Source: Mageeibacillus sp. UBA4314 (lineage in GTDB: Bacteria > Bacillota > Clostridia > Saccharofermentanales > Saccharofermentanaceae). Taken from it: a DNA stretch of 47,358 bases. The stretch lies in assembly GCA_002394605.1 (NCBI GenBank), contig DGUI01000006.1:1-47358 (forward strand), written 5' to 3'. Shown here in pieces: positions 15,074 to 23,010 of the stretch. Positions within the stretch are counted from its first letter, which is position 1. Each line of letters begins with the position of its first letter. The notes under the pieces are model-generated. The model saw only the letters and a list, made by a program, of their open reading frames with translations, was not told the DNA's origin and did not search any database. The position numbers and the translations under genes are program-made.

Positions 15074-18000
15074 TTACGTATTCTCTCCCGCAGGGGCCTC
15101 CTGCGGGTTGGATTTTTTTGTCTCGTCTACCTCTATTGCAGGTTCTGTCACTTCAGATTGCTCTACAGACTGTTCTGACGTTTGTTCGTCAGGAACAGCA
15201 TCATCTGTTCCGGGCGTGGAAGCTTCCAGAGGTTCTGCTACCTCCGGTGCTTCTTCCTCGTGTTCTTCCAAAGCCTTCTTCCTTGCTTCCAGGATCTCAT
15301 TGATCTTTGCAATTATTGACTCTATTACCCTGTCCTTATTCTCCCACCAGTCAAGTGTCCAGACACGCATGGTGTTCCAGCCGAGTCCTGACAGAACATT
15401 ACGCTGATAGATCTCACGGCCGCTGGTCGTCTTATTCTCCAGATAGAACTTGCCGTCCATGAGAATACCAAGACAGTATCTATTCTCATCTTCGGGATCT
15501 ATTACACCGATATCGATCTTGTATTCAGAACTTCCTACACCCTTTGTCGTCTTAAATCCTTCTGCAACTAATGCAGCGCAGATTCCATCGACAACACCTG
15601 TATAGTGGCTGAATCTGTCGATGACCGGTGCATCCGTCGACACAGGTGATGCGGAATTCTCCCATACGGCTCTTCCCTGAGCATACTCCAGGAAACTCCT
15701 GAATGCAGCAACACCTCTTGCCGTATCTGATGTGACCTTGATCTGCTCAGGCTGCAAGGATGAGAATACCATCATCTCATACCTGGATCTCGTGACGGCA
15801 ACGTTAAGCCTTCTCCATCCGCCGTCCTGGCTCAAAGGTCCGAAGTTCATATACACCTTACCTTCTTCGTCAGTACCGTAACCAACCGAGAACAGGATGA
15901 CATCACGTTCATCGCCCTGAACATTCTCAAGGTTCTTGATGAAGATCGGTTCCTCTGATCCGTACAGTGCCTCTTCGATCTCAGGTGAACTCTTGAGACG
16001 CTCAGCGAGCATATCATCAATGAGGTTCTGCTGTGAGATGTTGAACGTTACAACGCCGATGCTCTTGTTGGGATCGGATGTGATCCTTCTTATGATCTCA
16101 TCAACAACCTTCTCAGCTTCTGCCTTGTTCGTTCTCGTACGTCCCCTGTCGAAGACACCGTCAACGCTGACAAACGTTACCTTCCTCTCCAGGTCATTGC
16201 TCGAAGGGAAAGTATAAAGACGGTTATCGTAGAAAGCCCTGTTGCTGTATGTGATAAGACTCTCATGCTTGCTTCTGTAGTGCCAGAGCAGATGCGTGCC
16301 GGGCATGGAGAGCGCAAGACAATCGTCAAGGATGCTCTCAAGATCTTCGATCTCATAATTCTCCTCGTCATAGTTGGAAGACTGGAAGAAAGAAGTCGGC
16401 GGCATCTGGTTGGGGTCACCGACGATGATGGCATTCTCAGCACGGGCGATAACGCCTACTGCCTTACATGTAGGAAGCTGGCTGGCCTCATCAAAGAGCA
16501 CCATGTCATACTTGAGAACACCGGGCTCCAGATACTGAGCAACTGATATCGGGCTCATGAGCATGCAGGGACATAATTTCGAGATGAGGTGCGGTATCTT
16601 GGAGAATAATGTCCTGATAGACACTCCCCTGCCTCCGTTCTTGATGGCACGCTGGAGGATGCCAAGCGCGGAGTCCTTCTGAGCCTCTTTTGCAAGATCC
16701 GGAAGCGATGAAGCAACCCTCAGGTAGATCTCCTGTCTTGTCAGCGCCATGAAATCATCGTTGAGCTTCTTATACTGCTCAACGCGGTCTTCGAAGATCT
16801 TGCCGCTGAAGTTCCTAAGTGTCTCATCGGAATCGATCGTCTTGCCGATGAGGAGTTTGCTATATGCCTTGCGGAATGATCTTGTAACGTCAGCACCCGC
16901 CAGTTCACCTGCCATATATGCATTGACAACATTGACAAGACCATGTGACCTTGCTACGCCCAATGCCTGGTTGAGCATTACCCTGTCTCTTAAGTGATCG
17001 ATATTATTGACAAGGTCATCACACATCCCGTATATGCTTCCAAATGTCTCAGAATCATGCACCGCCTTGATACCGATAGATTCCTCAAGGACATCGTGCT
17101 TATCATCAAAAACGGCATATGTGTCAGACACGTTCTGCCATGTGTTCATATACGTGGGATTGCCCGCGAACATCTTCCTCAGGCTTCCCGTCCTGTCGAA
17201 CTCACCGAGCCTTCCGAAAGCTTCCGTCATCTTCGCCGTCAGCGCGCCGATCCCGGCTCCGTCATCCAGCATTGCCCTGTCAAAGTAACTGACCAGCCTG
17301 TCGCTATACATCCTGTCACAGTTTCCACGCTTCTCATTGATATCTCTTGCCAGTCCGAAATGCTCCATCATGTCATCAGCCTTTGCAGCCGGCAGACGGT
17401 AGGACTCCACCTTCCTGAACACTTTATTGACCGCCATCGACTTGAACAGCGTCTTGGAATTCGCTTCCTGGAGTTCAGAGGTGAGAGATACAATGTCAGC
17501 CTTCAGGATCTCAGGCTTATAGAACTCAAAGAGCTTATTCTCAAGTTCCGTGCAGTTCTTCTTCTCAGCCTGATAACCATTGATCTCCCTGATGATGATG
17601 TCAGGGTCTTCAGATGCACATATCTTGGCAGGAATGTCATTCGTATCAAGGAGCGCATGGGCAAGTTCCACGATCTTCCGAACAGACAGGAATGTGTCTT
17701 CGTCAATTCCGGGAATAGTAACACCTGAACCTGACAGAGCAGCCCTGGCATCAGCGACTGATCTCTCAAGGGATTGCGTTGCTGTCTTAAGTTCCTGCGC
17801 ATATCCGGGAAGGTCGTTGCGCAGCTGCTGTGAATACTCGGAAGTCCTGACGGATGCGAGATAAGATACATCACCCAAAGCGTTGCCGGCTGATATCACA
17901 GACTCCAGACTGTTCTCACAGACCTTCATCGTGTCACCGTCTACAACATCCATGAAATGCTCATCAAAATCCGCCACATCAGGCGCAGCAGAGTTCACCT

Positions 18001-19483
18001 CATAGATATTGATGAGCTCATATAATGAATTACCGCACTTCTGAACATTATGGAGTGCTGCACAGTACTTATCCAGTTCATGTCTTCTGTCAGCAAGTTC
18101 CTTGAGCGCCTTGTCGTAGTCGCCGTCACCAGTCTTCTTGCGCAGTTCAACAGCCTCCTTGAGCTTATCCAGGAAAGCTGATTTCTTTGCCTTGTTGGAA
18201 TGGAGTTCGAGACAGAATGGACCTAATCCGATCTTATCAAGCCTCGAATAAACGACGTCCAGAGCAGCCTTCTTCTCAGCAGCAAAAAGGACTGTCTTCC
18301 CATGTGCGAGCATGTCAGCGATCATGGATGTGATCGTCTGTGATTTGCCGGTTCCCGGAGGGCCGTGAAGGACAAAGCTCTCGCCGCCAGTCGCACACTT
18401 GATCGCATAGAGCTGCGAACTGTCCGCAGTGATCGGAAGCAGGCAGTCGGATTCGTCAAGCTTATCAGGGACCACCATGTCGTGAGCATCCCAGCATACT
18501 CTTCCTTCCAGAAGGCTCTTAACGATCTTATTCTCACCGATCTGATCACGTCTCGCATGCAGATCATTCCACATCACGAAATTTGTGAACGAGAACATCC
18601 CGATAACGCATGAGTTATAGATCTCCCAGTTGTCCTGACCTGTCATCAGCATCCTGAAATTCTCAATGACCTTATCAACATCGATGCCGGAATCATCACT
18701 TACAAAGATCTCCTTGGGATCAGACACGATCCCGAAATCCTGCTTCAGTTTCTCAAGTAGCGTAATGTTGATTATCGGCTCTTCATCGCGTCTTCTTACG
18801 ACATAACCCAGGATGATGGACTTGCGCACGAGATCTACAGGGATAAGGATGAGCGGTGCATAATGAGGAACTGAAGAGTCCTTATCAAACCACTTCATGA
18901 CGCCCAGAGCGATATAAAGGGTATTGGCGCCATTCTCTTCCAGAGACACCTTGGCACTTCTGTAGAGCTTCTTTATCGACTCGCTAAGTTCTGCCTTCGT
19001 CTGGGATGAATACAGGATCTTCTTGTCAAATCCTTCAGTTATCAGCTTGTCAAAACCTGTAATATCAGATATATTCTCGAAGTCATATTCCCTGACAGGG
19101 ATCGTCTGCTTTGTTTCCTCCTTGGGGGTCTCAGGAGCAGGTGCTGTTTCCTCCGGCACAGAGGCAGCCTCCTCCGAAGGTGTAACTTCTTCAGCAGGTG
19201 CTGTCTCCTCTGCTATAGGTTCTTCCTTCTTCTCTTCTTCGGTCTTTGCAGGCTTCTCCTCTGTCCTGGGCTTGATCGTGAAATCGATATCTTCTGCCAG
19301 CTTATCCTCCAGCAGGGCCGGAGAATGTGCAAACAAAGGGATCATATTCCCCTTCAGCCTCATATTGAGAAGCCCGTTGCGGAGGCTTAAGTCAAGGAGC
19401 TTCCTCTCCCACTGATCGATCTTGGCGTCAGTCATTACATTAGCTTCAGCATTCATATTCTGATCAAGAGTCTCAGTATTCAT
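15074..19483 (-). CDS. DUF4011-type superfamily I helicase with C-terminal Vsr/MTES_1575-like nuclease domain
   Basis: About 1469 residues. DUF4011 N-terminal region (WERKLLDLSLRNGLLNMRLKGN), an acidic Pro/Glu/Ala-rich insert (about 70-130), helicase motif I GPPGTGKSQTI (about 374), a long helical insertion, motif II VLFDEASQLP (about 998), motif III VGDPNQMPPTSFF, and C-terminal motifs GVVTFNISQQN, VQGDERDVI and NVAVTRSR (about 1228). Residues about 1290-1385 resemble the Vsr/MTES_1575 restriction-endonuclease-like domain (EYKIDIGVIDPEDENRYCLGI), though the usual GIE-CDG reads GILMDG, so nuclease activity is uncertain. An acidic tail follows. The ATG at 19483 has AAAGGAG and overlaps the preceding gene by 11 bp. 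Such COG1112 helicases occur in anti-phage and DNA-repair settings; role here unproven. Confidence 0.85.
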   Translation of the reverse strand: MNTETLDQNMNAEANVMTDAKIDQWERKLLDLSLRNGLLNMRLKGNMIPLFAHSPALLEDKLAEDIDFTIKPRTEEKPAKTEEEKKEEPIAEETAPAEEVTPSEEAASVPEETAPAPETPKEETKQTIPVREYDFENISDITGFDKLITEGFDKKILYSSQTKAELSESIKKLYRSAKVSLEENGANTLYIALGVMKWFDKDSSVPHYAPLILIPVDLVRKSIILGYVVRRRDEEPIINITLLEKLKQDFGIVSDPKEIFVSDDSGIDVDKVIENFRMLMTGQDNWEIYNSCVIGMFSFTNFVMWNDLHARRDQIGENKIVKSLLEGRVCWDAHDMVVPDKLDESDCLLPITADSSQLYAIKCATGGESFVLHGPPGTGKSQTITSMIADMLAHGKTVLFAAEKKAALDVVYSRLDKIGLGPFCLELHSNKAKKSAFLDKLKEAVELRKKTGDGDYDKALKELADRRHELDKYCAALHNVQKCGNSLYELINIYEVNSAAPDVADFDEHFMDVVDGDTMKVCENSLESVISAGNALGDVSYLASVRTSEYSQQLRNDLPGYAQELKTATQSLERSVADARAALSGSGVTIPGIDEDTFLSVRKIVELAHALLDTNDIPAKICASEDPDIIIREINGYQAEKKNCTELENKLFEFYKPEILKADIVSLTSELQEANSKTLFKSMAVNKVFRKVESYRLPAAKADDMMEHFGLARDINEKRGNCDRMYSDRLVSYFDRAMLDDGAGIGALTAKMTEAFGRLGEFDRTGSLRKMFAGNPTYMNTWQNVSDTYAVFDDKHDVLEESIGIKAVHDSETFGSIYGMCDDLVNNIDHLRDRVMLNQALGVARSHGLVNVVNAYMAGELAGADVTRSFRKAYSKLLIGKTIDSDETLRNFSGKIFEDRVEQYKKLNDDFMALTRQEIYLRVASSLPDLAKEAQKDSALGILQRAIKNGGRGVSIRTLFSKIPHLISKLCPCMLMSPISVAQYLEPGVLKYDMVLFDEASQLPTCKAVGVIARAENAIIVGDPNQMPPTSFFQSSNYDEENYEIEDLESILDDCLALSMPGTHLLWHYRSKHESLITYSNRAFYDNRLYTFPSSNDLERKVTFVSVDGVFDRGRTRTNKAEAEKVVDEIIRRITSDPNKSIGVVTFNISQQNLIDDMLAERLKSSPEIEEALYGSEEPIFIKNLENVQGDERDVILFSVGYGTDEEGKVYMNFGPLSQDGGWRRLNVAVTRSRYEMMVFSSLQPEQIKVTSDTARGVAAFRSFLEYAQGRAVWENSASPVSTDAPVIDRFSHYTGVVDGICAALVAEGFKTTKGVGSSEYKIDIGVIDPEDENRYCLGILMDGKFYLENKTTSGREIYQRNVLSGLGWNTMRVWTLDWWENKDRVIESIIAKINEILEARKKALEEHEEEAPEVAEPLEASTPGTDDAVPDEQTSEQSVEQSEVTEPAIEVDETKKSNPQEAPAGENT

Positions 19484-20180
19484 TAAGTCGTCTCCTTTGC
19501 TCACGCCAATCCGGCATTATTCTCTCAACATATCTGTAAAAACGCGCGGAATGATCTGCCACCAGAAGGTGGGCATACTCATGTACCACTACATACCTGA
19601 CACACTCTTCAGGAGTCTCGAAGAGGTTGTAGTTGAAGGTCAACACCCTCTCGCGGGGCTTACAGGAACCCCACCTCGACTTCATCGTCCTGAACTTAAT
19701 GGCAGTAGGAGCCTTCGCACCCATAGCTACGAACTGCGGACAGACCTCACAGGAGATCTCCTCCACTTTCGCCCTGAGCATCATGCCCCTCCACTTATTA
19801 TATACCCTGGCGACCGAATCTTGGTCTTCGGGATTGCGTGAATTGATGATTACTCTATCTCCTTCCACAAGTACGGAATTGCGGGAAGCCTTCCTTATCT
19901 CGATGGTCTTGATCTCACCGAAGACCTTGACCCTGGTCCCATCCTCGAAAATAACCGGTCTGAAGTTGTTCGCCAGGCGGTCGTTCACTTTATTCAAAGA
20001 CTTGATGATGAAATCCTTCTTGCTTATCATGAACTTCTCAACAGCCTTGTCGCTCACCTTCATCGGCGATGACACATAGATCGACCCGTCAGGACGGATC
20101 CTCATGTTGATGTTCCTTATCTTCTTGCGTTCGAACTCGTAGTAAAAGATATAGTTGTCTATAGAGATCGTTTTCTTCAC
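19473..20180 (-). CDS. YgjP-like (DUF45) M48-type zinc metallopeptidase
   Basis: A 235-residue protein with an N-terminal beta-rich part (IDNYIFYYEFERKKIRNINMRI, the usual YgjP start), KSRWGSCKPRERVLTFN, and the zinc site VVHEYAHLLVADHSARFYRYVERIMPDW near the C-terminus: HExxH plus a downstream His/Glu pattern. No signal peptide, so cytosolic. YgjP/SprT-like proteases often sit beside restriction or DNA-repair genes. The GTG start follows AAAGGA; its last codons overlap the helicase start, so the two are one operon (peptidase-helicase-DUF3320-tail-anchored protein). A possible promoter TTGTTA-17-TTTAAT lies upstream. The target is unknown. Confidence 0.85.
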   Translation of the reverse strand: MKKTISIDNYIFYYEFERKKIRNINMRIRPDGSIYVSSPMKVSDKAVEKFMISKKDFIIKSLNKVNDRLANNFRPVIFEDGTRVKVFGEIKTIEIRKASRNSVLVEGDRVIINSRNPEDQDSVARVYNKWRGMMLRAKVEEISCEVCPQFVAMGAKAPTAIKFRTMKSRWGSCKPRERVLTFNYNLFETPEECVRYVVVHEYAHLLVADHSARFYRYVERIMPDWREQRRRLNEY

Positions 20181-20465
20181 GTTATTATCCTTTGTCCTTT
20201 ATACCCTGAACTTAATTAAACACTATCCTGCCAATATTAACAAGCTATGAACAAACGGTGAAATGCACGTCCTTGTCATAATTCATTCACAGTTTAATAT
20301 TAGTTTCGTTATAGTTGACCGCCTGAAATGGTATTTTAGTTCACAAATTAACCATATACTAAAGATGATAGATGAAGGCACAGACAAACTGTACCGATTA
20401 ATCTCACTCTTATTCATATTCTTGGGCTGGGGCGTCTCATGATGAGACGCCCCGTTCCATTGTGG
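20181..20465. other. Divergent intergenic region with a perfect hairpin
   Basis: This gene-free 297-bp gap (to 20477) separates the divergent peptidase and methyltransferase genes. It holds a possible minus-strand promoter for the peptidase, a possible plus-strand promoter (TTCACA-17-TTATAG near 20290-20320), and a perfect inverted repeat GGGGCGTCTCA-TGA-TGAGACGCCCC at 20429-20453 with no T-run on either side. No small gene is evident. Confidence 0.55.
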
Positions 20466-20471
20466 TAATAT
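20463..20471 (+). promoter_or_regulatory. Extended -10 element implying a leaderless mRNA
   Basis: TGGTAATAT ends 6 nt before the ATG at 20478, the same spacing as at 14512-14527. No ribosome binding site precedes the ATG. The -35 position falls within the right arm of the 20429-20453 hairpin. Confidence 0.4.
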
Positions 20472-20477
20472 ATACGC

Positions 20478-21506
20478 ATGACAGACCTGTGGACATATCT
20501 TAAGGAGACAACAAGACCGATCGTCTTATACGGAACCGGGAACGGAGCGGATAAGATTATCGCCAGACTTGCAGCAGACGGAACCGACCGTAAGATCGCC
20601 GGCATCTTTGCAAGTCCCGGTTTTGTGCGCGACAGGTCTTTCCACGGTATCAAGGTGCGTTCTTATGAAGAAGTCCGGGATCAGAACAGGAACATGATCG
20701 TCTTACTCTGTTTCGGTTCTTCCCTGCCGGAAGTCATGAACTTTGTTGATAAAGTTGCATCTGAGAACGAACTCTATGCGCCGGCAGTCCCTGTTTACGG
20801 GGATGATGTTTTCGATGCGGCTTACTTTGAGAGGCATATGGATGAGATCAATGCTGCCAGGGAACTTATGGCCGACGAACTGTCGCTCCTGACTTTTGAT
20901 AACACTATCAGTTATTACCTGACCGGAGATATCAAGCTGCTTACTGCATGCGAGACTAGAGAGGAAGAGGAATACGGTCTGACAAAGCTGCCTTCAGATG
21001 CGGTCTACGTAGACCTTGGCGCATACACGGGTGATACGGTTGCCGGATACAGGTCGGTCTTTCCTTCCATATCCCGGGTGATCGCTGTGGAGCCGGATGC
21101 CAAGAACTTCCGTAAACTGTCAGAGAATGTCAAGGATGCCACCCTGATCAATGCGCTCATCTCGGACACATGCGGAACGGCTCAGATTAATCTTGGCAAA
21201 GGACGCGGTGTCCATGAGCAGGACAAAGGAACATATATCGACTCCGTAACAGTTGACAGCATCCTTTCAGGCGCCCGGGCCGACCTTATCAAATACGATG
21301 TCGAAGGGAATGAATACAAGGCGCTTACGGGATCTTCCAGGACAATAAAGCAGTATGGGCCTGTGCTTCATGTCGCCTGTTATCACAGGAGCGAAGACAT
21401 ATATAGGCTCCCGCTCCTGATACATGACATCAGGCCTGATTACAGGTTCTATCTGCGCCACAGGAAGCATCTCATCAACTGGGACACGCAATTTATCATT
21501 AAATAG
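20478..21506 (+). CDS. FkbM family methyltransferase
   Basis: A 342-residue protein. Residues about 1-150 form an N-terminal domain starting with a nucleotide-fold-like stretch (IVLYGTGNGADKIIARL), common in front of sugar-modifying FkbM proteins. The SAM-dependent methyltransferase domain follows: VYVDLGAYTGDTVAGYR (motif I), IAVEPDAKNFRKL (acidic ribose-binding residue), and LIKYDVEGNEYKALTGS (the FkbM signature region IKxDVEGxE), ending in PVLHVACYHR. FkbM enzymes O-methylate polyketides or cell-surface glycans; in an isolated gene like this a surface polysaccharide or protein glycan is the likelier substrate, by inference. The gene is monocistronic and lacks a visible ribosome binding site. 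Confidence 0.85.
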   Translation: MTDLWTYLKETTRPIVLYGTGNGADKIIARLAADGTDRKIAGIFASPGFVRDRSFHGIKVRSYEEVRDQNRNMIVLLCFGSSLPEVMNFVDKVASENELYAPAVPVYGDDVFDAAYFERHMDEINAARELMADELSLLTFDNTISYYLTGDIKLLTACETREEEEYGLTKLPSDAVYVDLGAYTGDTVAGYRSVFPSISRVIAVEPDAKNFRKLSENVKDATLINALISDTCGTAQINLGKGRGVHEQDKGTYIDSVTVDSILSGARADLIKYDVEGNEYKALTGSSRTIKQYGPVLHVACYHRSEDIYRLPLLIHDIRPDYRFYLRHRKHLINWDTQFIIK

Positions 21507-21530
21507 CGACCGTCACAACATATCATTCTA

Positions 21531-21539
21531 TGTTATAAT
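21531..21539 (+). promoter_or_regulatory. Promoter of the lar-linked operon
   Basis: TGTTATAAT (extended -10) lies 42 nt before the ATG at 21581, with GTCACA 16 nt upstream as a weak -35. Confidence 0.55.
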
Positions 21540-21580
21540 CTAAAAATCAAAGAAAACCCGTTTTAAAGGAGGATCTGTTT

Positions 21581-21943
21581 ATGGCATGTTTTCTCGTTCC
21601 CGCAGCTGAAGCAGCTGTCGTTACCGTAGTAACAAAGATCGCAGAAGCTAAGGGCGTTAAGTCTGACGGCATGATCAGGAAGGTCAAGGTATTGACTAAC
21701 ACACTATGGGGAGGTTCAGCACTTCTTGCTTTTGAGCATGCATGGCATGGTGAGATCATCCCTACATTCCCTTTCCTTACGAACGCTGTCGATGCAGCTG
21801 ACAGAGCTGAGATGTTCCATGAGATGGCGACTGTAGGAGTTACCATGGCACTGGTCATCACGGCTGTCTGGGGCATCGGCGTTGCCGTAACGCACCGGAT
21901 GGCAAAGAGATCCGGGGAAGCTGCCGGGGAGGCATCCAAATGA
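21581..21943 (+). CDS. Small membrane protein of the larBC operon, paralogue A
   Basis: 120 residues, function not established. A hydrophobic N-terminus (ACFLVPAAEAAVVTVVTKIAE), a segment LWGGSALLAFEHAWHGEI with two His and two Glu, a loop, then FHEMATVGVTMALVITAVWG as a second clear membrane helix and a short basic tail. It aligns along its length with the protein of the next gene, so the two are diverged paralogues. The ATG has AAAGGAGG. It is the first gene of the four-gene operon; its TGA overlaps the next ATG (ATGA). The His/Glu/Asp near the membrane would suit metal handling, for instance nickel supply to the Lar pathway, but this is inference. Confidence 0.75.
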   Translation: MACFLVPAAEAAVVTVVTKIAEAKGVKSDGMIRKVKVLTNTLWGGSALLAFEHAWHGEIIPTFPFLTNAVDAADRAEMFHEMATVGVTMALVITAVWGIGVAVTHRMAKRSGEAAGEASK

Positions 21944-22254
21944 CATTACTCATCACTGTATTTGCAGCAGTTATCTCCACGGCACTCTGGTATAAGAACC
22001 AGCCCGGTGACAAGATGAAGATCTCTGTACTTTGCTATCTGTACTGGGGCGCTTCACTTATGTGGCTCGTAGATGCCATATATGAATATGCTGAACTTGG
22101 ACCTGAGTTTTTCAGTCCGGCAGCAGCAGACATGATCAACGATGCTTTCCTCGGTCTGTCGGCAGTTGCTTTCGGAATGGTGATCTGGGTGGTAATACTT
22201 CTCATCAAGGATCCCAAGGGCGTCATCAAGGCAAAGCTCGCAGGTAAGTCATAA
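21940..22254 (+). CDS. Small membrane protein of the larBC operon, paralogue B
   Basis: 104 residues with three membrane segments (about 2-18, 28-46, 68-90). The middle part YWGASLMWLVDAIYEYAEL corresponds to LWGGSALLAFEHAWHGEI of the preceding protein, with the His residues replaced by Asp/Tyr/Glu, and FSPAAADMINDAFLGLSAVAFGMVIWVV matches its second half. The two probably form a heteromeric membrane complex. ATGA overlap with the upstream gene; the TAA stop directly abuts the larB ATG. Function unknown; the operon position suggests a link to nickel-pincer cofactor synthesis. Confidence 0.75.
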   Translation: MTLLITVFAAVISTALWYKNQPGDKMKISVLCYLYWGASLMWLVDAIYEYAELGPEFFSPAAADMINDAFLGLSAVAFGMVIWVVILLIKDPKGVIKAKLAGKS

Positions 22255-23010
22255 ATGAACAGCGATATCAGGAAACTGCTCAATAATGTCAAGTCCGGCG
22301 TCATCTCGATCGATGACGCCGTTTTGGAATTGAAGAAAGCTCCCTACGAGGAACTCGGATATGCCAAGATCGACATGCACCGTCATATCAGGCAGGGATT
22401 TGCCGAAGTCATCTACGGAGCATCCAAGACGCCCGAGCAGATCGAAGGGATAGTTCAGAAGATGCTCTCATCCGGCCAGCAAAGGATACTCATTACCAGG
22501 ATGAGCAGTGAAGCTTATGACTATGTCAGCAGGACTGTTGACATAAGCTATGACAAAGATGCGAAGACCGGCATAATCGGCGGTATTCCCTCACCTGACG
22601 GCATCGGCAGGATAATCGTTGCTACAGGCGGAACTTCTGATATTCCCGTTGCGGAAGAAGCCGCACTTACGGCGGAGTTTCTCGGCAATGAAGTAGTCAG
22701 GTTATACGACGTGGGAGTATCCGGTCTTCACCGCCTGCTGTCGCATATGGATGAGATAATGAATGCTTCTGTCATCGTTGCCGTGGCAGGCATGGAGGGC
22801 GCACTTGCAAGTGTCATCGGCGGGCTTGCCGACTGCCCCGTTATCGCAGTTCCGACCAGTGTCGGTTACGGAGCTTCCTACGAGGGTATATCCGCACTGC
22901 TGTCCATGCTCAATTCCTGTGCGTCAGGAGTTACAGTCGTCAATATTGATAACGGATTCGGGGCAGGTTACTCTGCCGCTATGATCAATCATATGGAGGT
23001 CAGATCATGA
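22255..23010 (+). CDS. larB: Nickel-pincer cofactor biosynthesis protein LarB
   Basis: 251 residues. LarB carboxylates nicotinic acid adenine dinucleotide and hydrolyses the phosphoanhydride, giving the precursor of the nickel pincer nucleotide used by lactate racemase-type enzymes. The C-terminal PurE-like domain shows RIIVATGGTSDIPVAEEA, LYDVGVSGLHRLL, VVAGMEGALASVI (as VAVAGMEGALAS), VPTSVGYG, and SCASGVTVVNIDNGFGAG. The N-terminal part (residues 1-110) has the family's KIDMHRHIRQGFAEVIYG. The ATG directly follows the upstream stop; a weak AGGTAAG precedes it. The stop overlaps larC (ATGA). Confidence 0.93.
   Translation: MNSDIRKLLNNVKSGVISIDDAVLELKKAPYEELGYAKIDMHRHIRQGFAEVIYGASKTPEQIEGIVQKMLSSGQQRILITRMSSEAYDYVSRTVDISYDKDAKTGIIGGIPSPDGIGRIIVATGGTSDIPVAEEAALTAEFLGNEVVRLYDVGVSGLHRLLSHMDEIMNASVIVAVAGMEGALASVIGGLADCPVIAVPTSVGYGASYEGISALLSMLNSCASGVTVVNIDNGFGAGYSAAMINHMEVRS

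Noticed and set aside
14497..15080. DUF3320 gene as a frameshifted or nonsense-broken helicase end
   Set aside because: The helicase has an acidic tail with its own stop, the frames differ, and DUF3320 starts in a separate ATG/GTG context; a single-base error would not simply restore a fusion with normal spacing.
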